This document shows positions 13,988 through 20,137 of a DNA stretch of 20,137 nucleotides, in pieces. This DNA is from Desulfobacteraceae bacterium (lineage in GTDB: Bacteria; Desulfobacterota; DSM-4660; Desulfatiglandales; B25-G16). Below the pieces are notes generated by a model, which ran no database searches, was not told where the DNA came from, and was given only the letters and a program-made list of their open reading frames with translations. The DNA is taken from NCBI GenBank assembly GCA_030615565.1, contig JAUWZC010000012.1, forward strand, positions 1 through 20,137. Direction: 5' to 3'. The position numbers and the translations under genes are program-made. Numbering within the stretch: the first letter of the stretch is position 1; each line of letters starts with the position of its first letter.

Positions 13988-15590
13988 TATCTTCAATCGC
14001 CTTTCTCAGTTTTGGCAGGGTAGATGGATTTATAGCTGAGATTGGGATTCCACCAAGTCTCTTAGTAAAATGATCTATCTGGGATTTATTCAGCCTATCG
14101 ATTTTATTTAAAACTAAAATAGTTGGGATCTCAGCCAGATCAAGACTGTTCAAGATTTTATTTACTGATTCTATCTGATCTTCCAATCTTGAATTACTCA
14201 TATCTGCTACATGAAGAAGAAGATCTGCTTCATGAAGTTCCTCAAGGGTTGCAGCAAAGGCCTCCAAAAGATCCTCTGGTAAATCCTTGATAAACCCAAC
14301 GGTATCAGTAATAATGGCCTTCCCCTCTTTTAGCCTGATGCAGCGGCTTGTAGGATCAAGTGTCATAAAAAGCCTGTCATCTACCCTTACATGACTTCTT
14401 GTAAAGGTATTAAGAAGGGTGGATTTTCCTGCATTTGTATACCCAACAATTGAGATTACTGGCAAGCCCATATTCCTTCTCTTTTTTCTCCTCTCTTTCC
14501 TTTGTTGACTAATCTCTATTAACTCTTTATTTAATAGGATAATCCTATCCCTTACCCTTCTCCTATTAATTTCCAGCTTAGTCTCCCCTGGACCTCTACC
14601 ACCTATCCCACCAGTAAGTCTTGACATTGCTGTATTTTTAGTAATTAATCTGGGCAGAACATACCTTAATTGAGCAAGTTCCACCTGGATCTTCCCTTCT
14701 CTTGTTATTGCCCTTCTGGCAAATATATCCAATATCAACTGTGTTCTATCAATCATCTTCATTTCTGTGTAATCTGTCAAAACCCTGACTTGTGCAGGGG
14801 TTAGCTCACCATCAAAGATCAGGAGGTTAGCACCTGCTTGAAGAGAACGTACAACTAATTCGCTTAATTTTCCTTTCCCTAAAAGAAAACGTGAACCTGT
14901 ATCTGTTTTCCTCTGAATAATAGAATCTACAACCACGAGATTACTGGTTATTGCCAGCTCTTTTAATTCTTTAATTGATTCTTCCGCCTCCCACCTCGAG
15001 GCCTTATTTACACTAATAAGGACAGCTCTTTCCTTTTTTTCCATGCCAATGCTTGTTCCCGTTTTGGCAAACTGAGTTTCAAGATTCCTGATAAATTCTG
15101 AAAAATTGAGATCAAGCCTGCCAGTATCAGGTATATGTTCTATAATCCATGGCTGTCCTGAATTATTTCTGGGAATTATATGGGCATAGTATAGATCAGC
15201 CGGAATCCCTTTATTGTTAATGTTTAGGCACAGCATTAAATCCAATTTTAGGAGAGCTAGATCCATTAAATCTTCTTGACTTAATGGTTCTCCATGGAGA
15301 TGGGTATGGATACACCTAAGACCTTTCAGTCTACCAACTCCAGATCTAAACCGAGCTAAATCAGGGATAAGAATGCTGTGATCATTGCCCACAACCACAT
15401 ATTCCACATCCCCCCTTCTTCCTATAAGGAGTGCTACCTGTCTCTTAATTTCAGAAGAAATTTCAGCTAATCGGCGTGCTATCTCGCGAGAGACTATCTC
15501 ATCTTCTGAGATGCGTCGTCTATAAATATTGTGGAGTCTTTTTAAATGGCTGGCCTTGAGACCACCAATTTTGCCATATACCTTCTCTAT
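13977..15590 (-). CDS. hflX: Ribosome-splitting GTPase HflX, with apparent ATA start
   Basis: HflX splits stalled or hibernating 70S ribosomes in stress. The G domain is complete: G1 GYTNAGKST, DPTSR, DTVGF and NKID, preceded by the family hallmark GGRGPGETKLE and a coiled region. The first ATG/GTG/TTG in frame is a GTG at 15405-15407, giving 476 residues. However, HflX-like sequence continues in frame for 61 more codons (EKVYGKIGGLKASHLKRL, then YRRRISEDE and ALLIGRRGDVEYV) up to a TGA at 15600-15602, with no standard start codon. The best candidate is ATA at 15588-15590, with GAGG (15598-15601) seven bases upstream, giving 537 residues. It may be a true AUA start, a mutated ATG, or a base error. 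It lies downstream of dnaB on the same strand. Confidence 0.9.
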   Translation of the reverse strand: MEKVYGKIGGLKASHLKRLHNIYRRRISEDEIVSREIARRLAEISSEIKRQVALLIGRRGDVEYVVVGNDHSILIPDLARFRSGVGRLKGLRCIHTHLHGEPLSQEDLMDLALLKLDLMLCLNINNKGIPADLYYAHIIPRNNSGQPWIIEHIPDTGRLDLNFSEFIRNLETQFAKTGTSIGMEKKERAVLISVNKASRWEAEESIKELKELAITSNLVVVDSIIQRKTDTGSRFLLGKGKLSELVVRSLQAGANLLIFDGELTPAQVRVLTDYTEMKMIDRTQLILDIFARRAITREGKIQVELAQLRYVLPRLITKNTAMSRLTGGIGGRGPGETKLEINRRRVRDRIILLNKELIEISQQRKERRKKRRNMGLPVISIVGYTNAGKSTLLNTFTRSHVRVDDRLFMTLDPTSRCIRLKEGKAIITDTVGFIKDLPEDLLEAFAATLEELHEADLLLHVADMSNSRLEDQIESVNKILNSLDLAEIPTILVLNKIDRLNKSQIDHFTKRLGGIPISAINPSTLPKLRKAIEDIMF

Positions 15591-15683
15591 GGCTATGCCT
15601 CAAGTTTTAGTGAAAGATAGATAAAGATGTATTTTTATAAATTTTTAGAAATTTTAATTTTCATCGAAATGAGTTGCAGCCTA

Positions 15684-15714
15684 AATCCGCAATCCGCAAT
15701 CTGAAATCCGAAAT
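15684..15714. repeat. Tandem 7-base repeat upstream of hflX
   Basis: About four and a half units of aatccgc/aatccga (aatccgc, aatccgc, aatctga, aatccga, aat) stand in the 132-base gap between dnaB and hflX. The reverse form (tttcgga) appears singly near apbE. It is a microsatellite-like array with no evident function. Confidence 0.6.
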
Positions 15715-15722
15715 ATTATAGA

Positions 15723-17087
15723 TTACCCCTCTATTAATTCATCTTTATAGTAACTTTGGAATTTTGTATATTGCTCCCTGAATGTCAAATTAACCAAGCC
15801 AGTGGGACCGTTTCTGTGTTTGGCAATATTAAGTTCTGCCTTTCCCTTATTCTCCTCTGTTCGATTATACAGTTCTTCCCTATAAATAAACAAGATCAAG
15901 TCTGCATCCTGCTCTATAGCGCCTGACTCCCTCAAGTCAGCTAACATTGGCCTCTTATTCGGCCTATCCTCAACCTTCCTATTCAACTGGGAAACTGCCA
16001 CAACAGGGATATCTAAATCCTTTGCAAGGGCCTTCAAAGATCTTGATATATCAGAAATCTCCTGCTGACGTGATTCAACTGTCTTCCTGCTCTGCATTAA
16101 TTGAAGGTAATCAATAACAACTAAGGATATATTATACTTCTTTTTCAATCGCCTGGCCTTTGCCTTTATCTCCAAGGCAGACAAACCAGACGAATCATCA
16201 ATATAGATAGGCAACTCTGAAAGTCTATTGGCAGAGTCCGTCAAACGAAGGTAGTCATCATCCTGCAGAGCCCCTCTCCTTAATTTCCATGCATCTATCA
16301 TAGCATCACTCCCCAACAGCCTGATGCCAAGTTGGAGGCTTGACATCTCAAGGGAGAATATAGCTACACCTACCTTATCCTCCAGTGCAGCATTATATGC
16401 AATATTTAAAGCCAGCGCTGTCTTACCCATGCTTGGCCTACCAGCAATAATAATAAAATCAGAGGGCTGAAGCCCAGATGTGAGATTGTCAAAATCGGTA
16501 AATCCGGTTGAAATGCCCGTTATATTGCTACCAGTAGTGGCCTCTATTTTCTTAAAGCTCTTTTTGACCACTTCATTAAGAGGTAAAAAGTTTTGATCTA
16601 TATTCCTCTCAGCTATTTCAAATATGGACTGCTCAGCTGAATCAAGAATCTCTTCAGTATCATTGGCAAGCTGGAAACACACCTCAGAGATATGGGAACA
16701 CTGACTAATTAAATTTCTTCTTGTTGATAAATCTTTAACAATCTCACTATGATACATTATTCCAGCAGAAGTTGCTGTTGCCTCTGCCAGAGAGGCTAAA
16801 TAATCTGTTCCTCCCACCTTATCCAAGACACCTTTTTCCTTTAACACATGGGAAAGGGTTATCACATCTACCGGATCATCCCTATTATATAAGGTGAGCA
16901 TCCCTTCAAATATGAGTGCATGAGCATCCCTATAAAAATCTTCACCAGACAGGATATCCACAACCTGATTGAGTGCATCATTATTGATCAATATCCCGCC
17001 TACTATAGCCTGTTCAGCCTCCAGATTATGAGGGGGGACCTTATAGGTGGAATAAGCCATATCTTCTTTCATTTTAGGCATAGCCAT
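15723..17087 (-). CDS. dnaB: Replicative DNA helicase DnaB
   Basis: DnaB is the hexameric 5'-3' helicase of the replication fork. The N-terminal primase-binding domain begins PPHNLEAEQAIVGG. The RecA-like motor has Walker A GRPSMGKT (216-223), a Walker B ending VVIDYLQLM, then SRQQEIS...SLKALAKDL, AVSQLNRKVEDR and LRESGAIEQDAD. No intein interrupts it. I place the start at the ATG 17085-17087 (454 residues, MAMPKMKED): an aggagg site at 17097-17102 lies 9 bases upstream, and the frame further upstream is only a basic run overlapping the end of rplI. The rplI stop is 4 bases before this start, so the genes are tightly coupled, the usual arrangement. Confidence 0.96.
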   Translation of the reverse strand: MAMPKMKEDMAYSTYKVPPHNLEAEQAIVGGILINNDALNQVVDILSGEDFYRDAHALIFEGMLTLYNRDDPVDVITLSHVLKEKGVLDKVGGTDYLASLAEATATSAGIMYHSEIVKDLSTRRNLISQCSHISEVCFQLANDTEEILDSAEQSIFEIAERNIDQNFLPLNEVVKKSFKKIEATTGSNITGISTGFTDFDNLTSGLQPSDFIIIAGRPSMGKTALALNIAYNAALEDKVGVAIFSLEMSSLQLGIRLLGSDAMIDAWKLRRGALQDDDYLRLTDSANRLSELPIYIDDSSGLSALEIKAKARRLKKKYNISLVVIDYLQLMQSRKTVESRQQEISDISRSLKALAKDLDIPVVAVSQLNRKVEDRPNKRPMLADLRESGAIEQDADLILFIYREELYNRTEENKGKAELNIAKHRNGPTGLVNLTFREQYTKFQSYYKDELIEG

Positions 17088-17091
17088 CTTT

Positions 17092-17547
17092 TTAAGCCTC
17101 CTCTTCCTCCTTCTCAACAACTACTCTTATTGTGCTTATAACGTCGGGGTGGAGTTTAATAGCTACTTCAGGCTCCCCAAGAGTCCTGATTGCCTCATTA
17201 ATAATAATTTTTCTCTTATCTACTACAACCCCTTCTCGTTCGAGCTCTTGAGCAATATCTCTACTTGTGACAGAACCGTAAAGTTTGTTCTCTTCACCAG
17301 CCTTTCGCATGATAGTTACGGTTATCTGTGAAATCTTTTCTGCGACTCTTTCAGCCTCCTCTTTATCCTTCATGTGTTTAATCGTTATCTTTCCTTTTCT
17401 CATCTCGCGGGCCTTTAAATTAGCATCACTGGCCTCAATAGCTACACCTTTTGGAATAAGATAATTCCTTGCGTATCCCTTAGCAACATCTACGATATCA
17501 CCTTCAAAACCAAGAGATTTGAAATCTTGCATCAAAATAATCTTCAT
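17092..17547 (-). CDS. rplI: 50S ribosomal protein L9
   Basis: L9 bridges the base of the L1 stalk on the large subunit. The N-terminal domain MKIILMQDFKSLGFEGD, with VAKGYARNYLIPKG after it, is diagnostic; a long central helix and the C-terminal domain (LYGSVTSRDIAQEL, then RTLGEPEVAIKLHPDV) follow. I start it at the ATG 17545-17547 because family members begin MK.IL; a GTG four codons earlier is in frame but adds non-family residues. That gives 151 residues, slightly long because of a glutamate-rich tail (EKEEEEA). rpsR is 128 bases upstream and dnaB starts 4 bases after the stop. The membrane protein gene (DUF2232) sometimes found between rpsR and rplI is absent. Confidence 0.96.
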   Translation of the reverse strand: MKIILMQDFKSLGFEGDIVDVAKGYARNYLIPKGVAIEASDANLKAREMRKGKITIKHMKDKEEAERVAEKISQITVTIMRKAGEENKLYGSVTSRDIAQELEREGVVVDKRKIIINEAIRTLGEPEVAIKLHPDVISTIRVVVEKEEEEA

Positions 17548-17675
17548 GTCTTTTTCCACTCAAATTTTTATAAATATAAAGGTAAGGAACTACAGTTTCC
17601 ATAAAGAAAGGTAAATGAAAAATAACAAAGGCTTGGGGAAGTAGAAAGTAAATCTGTATGCCTTAGAGCTATCTC

Positions 17676-17954
17676 TTAAAATTCCCGATATTCCTTCATC
17701 CTTATTTTTGCCGTAGTAAAAGGCAATAGGGCAATGTTTCTGGCTCTTTTTATAGCTAAAGCCAGAATTCTTTGATGTTTGGCGCAGTTGCCAGAAATCC
17801 TCCGAGGTATAATCTTTCCTCTTTCAGTAGTAAATACTACAAGATTCTTTGAATCTTTGTAGTCTATCTTTAGGCTTGAATCAGCACAAAAGCGACAGAT
17901 CTTGTGCTTAATAAAAATCCTTTTTTTATCATTAAAGGTATTATTAAAGGCCAT
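17676..17954 (-). CDS. rpsR: 30S ribosomal protein S18
   Basis: S18 binds the platform of the small subunit with S6. The 92-residue product has the core KIDYKDSKNLVVFTTERGKIIPRR-type segment (residues about 29-52) and the RNA-binding helix CAKHQRILALAIKRARNIALLPF. Cysteines in ICRFC (20, 23) and NCAKH (57) suggest the zinc-binding form of S18 rather than the zinc-free paralogue. Its ATG overlaps the rpsF stop (TAATG), so translation is coupled. No single-strand binding protein gene lies between rpsF and rpsR, unlike in many bacteria. Confidence 0.95.
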   Translation of the reverse strand: MAFNNTFNDKKRIFIKHKICRFCADSSLKIDYKDSKNLVVFTTERGKIIPRRISGNCAKHQRILALAIKRARNIALLPFTTAKIRMKEYREF

Positions 17955-18328
17955 TATTTTTCCTCGACTGATTCGCTGTGTCTCTCTTCCATTTTATCCT
18001 CTTTTTTCTGCTCTTTATTTAATAAATCCTCTGGATCAACATCTTCATCAATTTTTACGGTTAAATATTTTAGAATACGGTCATCTAATTTCAGATTCCT
18101 CTCTAACTCTGTTACTATCTTAGGAAGACCACAAAAATCTAATACTACATAATAGCCTTTATCAAAATGCTTAACCTCATAAGCCAATTTTTTCTTTCCC
18201 CACTCATTAATCTTTACGATATAGCCCTTTAGCTTTTTGATTAGATCCGAAAACTTAGTAATTGCTTCCCTTAAAGAGTCATCATCCAGAGTGGGGTTTA
18301 CAATATAAATCGTCTCATAATGGTTCAT
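17954..18328 (-). CDS. rpsF: 30S ribosomal protein S6
   Basis: S6 forms a heterodimer with S18 on 16S rRNA. The 124-residue product starts MNHYETIYIVNPTLDD and carries the conserved WGKKKLAYEVKHFDKGYYV strand pair (residues about 43-61) and a late ILKYLTVKID. The tail after residue 100 is acidic and disordered (DVDPEDLLNKEQKKED), as often seen. A ribosome-binding site (aagaagg) lies about 11 bases before the ATG. It is first of the rpsF-rpsR-rplI-dnaB cluster and follows fadD by 74 bases. A good promoter-like pair lies in that gap. Confidence 0.95.
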   Translation of the reverse strand: MNHYETIYIVNPTLDDDSLREAITKFSDLIKKLKGYIVKINEWGKKKLAYEVKHFDKGYYVVLDFCGLPKIVTELERNLKLDDRILKYLTVKIDEDVDPEDLLNKEQKKEDKMEERHSESVEEK

Positions 18329-18377
18329 TGAATAGGGTACCTTCTTTCTCTATCTTATATGTTAAAATTTCTATCCA

Positions 18378-18406
18378 TTTCTATCCCCGTTGCTAAAAAT
18401 TGTCAA
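18378..18406 (-). promoter_or_regulatory. Probable promoter of the rpsF-rpsR-rplI-dnaB operon
   Basis: Reading the minus strand, TTGACA (18401-18406) and TAGAAA (18378-18383) are 17 bases apart, a perfect -35 and a 4-of-6 -10 for a housekeeping sigma factor. It is about 50 bases before the rpsF start, and the -35 overlaps the fadD stop codon, so the operon can be transcribed independently of fadD. Confidence 0.55.
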
Positions 18407-19980
18407 CCCATTTTTTGAGAGCCAAGGGCATATTTCTCCTTAAGGCCTTTTTTGTAAATCTTTCCTGATCCAGTCTTAGGAAGCTCAGACATAAAATCAA
18501 CCGTTTTTGGTGCCTTATAGTGGGCAATATGATCTTTACAGTAAGCGATGATCTCTTCCTTTGTAGCTTCTTTCTCTTCCTTTAGAACCACAACTGCTTT
18601 TATTGCCTCCCCCCACTTGGGGTCTGGTACTCCAATAACTGCTGCCTCCAATATAGCTGGGTGTGAATAAAGTACATTTTCAACCTCAGTTGAATAGACA
18701 TTTTCACCACCGGTTACAATCATATCTTTTTTTCGATCAACAATATTGACATATCCCTCTATATCCACCAGGGCAAGATCACCTGTATAAAGCCATCCAT
18801 CTTTAATGGCAGCTACCGTTTCTTTAGGTCTATTCCAGTAACCCTGGGTAACAATATCCCCTTTTACAATAATCTCTCCCACCTCTTTATCATTATGATC
18901 AACCTCCTCTCCATTATCTCTGACTACCTTTAGTAATACACCTATAATAGGCCGCCCTGTCTTGGCCTTATAGATAAACTGCTCTTCTGGGGCAAGATGT
19001 GTAAGATTTTCCTTTAGGATAGATAGGGTTAGATAGGGACAGGTTTCAGTCATTCCGTAGGTCTGTATATAATCACATTTAAATGTTTTCATTATCTTTC
19101 TGACCAAATCTGGAGCAATAGATGCACCGCCACTTAATATAACCCTCAGGCTTGAAAAATCATAGGAATTAGCTCGGGGAGTATTGACCAGCATGTTCAG
19201 CATAGTTGGGATCATATTGGTAAGGGTGATCCTCTCGTTCTGAATGGTTTCTAAGACACTTTGTGGGTCAAAATCTGGTACAGTTATATGTCTTGCTCCC
19301 ACCCACGTTATTGCAAAGGTGGCCCAGGCATCAGCCAGATGAAAAAGTGGTGCAACATGGATCCACTTATCAGTATCATTTAACCTCAACTCTGCTATGG
19401 TAGCAAGGGCATGAGTACAGACGTTTTTATGGGTAAGGATTACGCCTTTTGGCTCACCGGTTGTTCCGCTTGTATAATATAGATGTGCTATACCACTATC
19501 GGATATCTCTGATATGGATGGTGGCTCAGAATGCTGTTCTTTGATTGCCTCTTCATAATCTATACCTCGGAATGGAGTTGTTTCATCCCCCTGCCCGGTC
19601 CATATGACCGTTTTTATCTTTATCTGGAAATTTCCTAACGAGTTTACGCTGCTGGCGAAATGTCTTGATGCTATTAAGGCCACTGCCCCGGAATCCTTCA
19701 GAATAAAGGCAAGTTCCTTGGGAGAAAGTCTGAAATTAAGGGGGTTGAGAATAGCTCCAACCTGGGCAGTTGAAAAATAGGCCTCTAAGAACTGGTGACT
19801 GTTTTCATGCAATATAGCCACACAGTCTCCTTTTTTTAGTCCTATTGATAGCAAGAAATTGGATAGTTTGTAGACCCTTTCTGCAAACTCTCCATAGGTA
19901 AATCTCTTACCTCCAGAAACAATTGCCTCCTTCTGTGCATAGAGGCTTACAGCCTTTTCTAATATAAATGGTATATTCAT
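18403..19980 (-). CDS. Acyl-CoA synthetase (AMP-forming, FadD-like)
   Basis: This enzyme activates a carboxylic acid to its acyl-CoA through an acyl-adenylate. The 525-residue product has the adenylate-forming signatures in order: LYYTSGTTGEPKGV (167-180), QTYGMTET, GWLYTGDLA, the hinge DRKKDMIVTGGENVYS and the catalytic lysine region PKTGSGKIYKK near the C-terminus. Length is normal for medium/long-chain fatty-acid ligases; the exact chain length cannot be read from sequence, and benzoate- or other acid-CoA ligases share these motifs, hence no symbol. The ATG at 19978-19980 has a taaggag site about 13 bases upstream, slightly far. A repeat lies just upstream (from 20017). Confidence 0.93.
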   Translation of the reverse strand: MNIPFILEKAVSLYAQKEAIVSGGKRFTYGEFAERVYKLSNFLLSIGLKKGDCVAILHENSHQFLEAYFSTAQVGAILNPLNFRLSPKELAFILKDSGAVALIASRHFASSVNSLGNFQIKIKTVIWTGQGDETTPFRGIDYEEAIKEQHSEPPSISEISDSGIAHLYYTSGTTGEPKGVILTHKNVCTHALATIAELRLNDTDKWIHVAPLFHLADAWATFAITWVGARHITVPDFDPQSVLETIQNERITLTNMIPTMLNMLVNTPRANSYDFSSLRVILSGGASIAPDLVRKIMKTFKCDYIQTYGMTETCPYLTLSILKENLTHLAPEEQFIYKAKTGRPIIGVLLKVVRDNGEEVDHNDKEVGEIIVKGDIVTQGYWNRPKETVAAIKDGWLYTGDLALVDIEGYVNIVDRKKDMIVTGGENVYSTEVENVLYSHPAILEAAVIGVPDPKWGEAIKAVVVLKEEKEATKEEIIAYCKDHIAHYKAPKTVDFMSELPKTGSGKIYKKGLKEKYALGSQKMG

Positions 19981-20016
19981 AATTTATAAAATACTCCTTA
20001 ACCATTAGTTTAAAGT

Positions 20017-20137
20017 TTGACGGCTTCGTAAAAAGTCCAACTGTCCCGTCCTGACGGGATTACGCTTCATCTTTCGTCATTGCGGTGTACTGGTAAGTAC
20101 GCCTCATTCCTCAAGATTCGCAAGCCTTGCATTTGGA
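20017..20137. repeat. Dispersed repeat, left end only (cut by window edge)
   Basis: It begins ttgacggcttcgtaaaaagt followed by ccaa, contains a cgtcctgacg hairpin-like segment (tcccgtcctgacggga, 20043-20058) and runs through cattgcggtgtactggtaag to the edge, where ttgga is the start of the inverse of the tccaa in its left end. I remember repeats with gacggctcgtaaaaagtc-type ends as common in Desulfobacterota genomes. No frame is present. Most of the right inverted arm lies outside the window. Confidence 0.65.

Noticed and set aside
15405..15407. GTG as the true hflX start
   Set aside because: It would cut off 61 upstream residues that clearly match the HflX N-terminus; kept only as a possible secondary start.
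17088..17120. Upstream dnaB start giving an arginine-rich extension
   Set aside because: It overlaps the rplI tail, adds non-family residues, and the ATG at 17085-17087 has a strong aggagg site.
17548..17559. GTG start four codons upstream for rplI
   Set aside because: L9 proteins begin at the following ATG (MK.IL); the extra residues are not family-like.

Overview
The window is an AT-rich bacterial chromosome segment carrying ordinary housekeeping genes, separated by unusually repeat-rich spacers. Three things suggest Desulfobacterota (the old Deltaproteobacteria) or a nearby low-GC candidate lineage: the tilS-ftsH-folP order, the rpsF-rpsR-rplI-dnaB cluster, and the repeat at the right edge that begins gacggcttcgtaaaaagtc. 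This placement is an inference from gene order and remembered repeat types. No rRNA, tRNA, CRISPR array, transposase or phage gene was seen.

Layout. Bases 1-932 (minus) hold the N-terminal 310 residues of a dGTPase-type HD hydrolase that runs off the left edge. A plus-strand series follows: tilS (tRNA-Ile lysidine synthase), ftsH (membrane AAA protease, TTG start), folP (dihydropteroate synthase, overlapping ftsH), a small four-helix-bundle (S23/IVP) protein set among repeats, coaX (type III pantothenate kinase), an HD-domain phosphohydrolase, ribF (FAD synthesis), a flippase-like LPG-synthase-type membrane protein that overlaps ribF by 4 bases, and a glycine-zipper lipoprotein. A secreted coiled-coil protein lies on the minus strand, then an orphan 96-residue protein and a Tat-exported ApbE flavin transferase on the plus strand. 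From 13977 to the right edge everything is on the minus strand, transcribed right to left: fadD-like acyl-CoA ligase, rpsF, rpsR, rplI, dnaB, hflX.

How the genes relate. The left and central parts are rich in cofactor genes (folate, CoA, FAD and covalent FMN attachment). RibF makes the FAD that ApbE uses as its FMN donor. The right part is the conserved translation/replication cluster, for which a promoter-like sequence overlaps the end of fadD.

The most unusual material is outside the familiar genes. (1) The four-helix-bundle gene lies in a roughly 0.8 kb repeat-bounded cassette. A structured repeat of about 95 bases on its left has a diverged second copy, without any gene, between coaX and the HD gene. 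Two 107-base tandem elements with identical ends and diverged middles lie on its right. (2) hflX has a well-conserved 61-residue N-terminal part in frame but no ATG, GTG or TTG to start it; the best-placed start is an ATA behind a GAGG ribosome-binding site. (3) Several other spacers contain small elements with AT-rich terminal inverted repeats and GC-rich internal hairpins.
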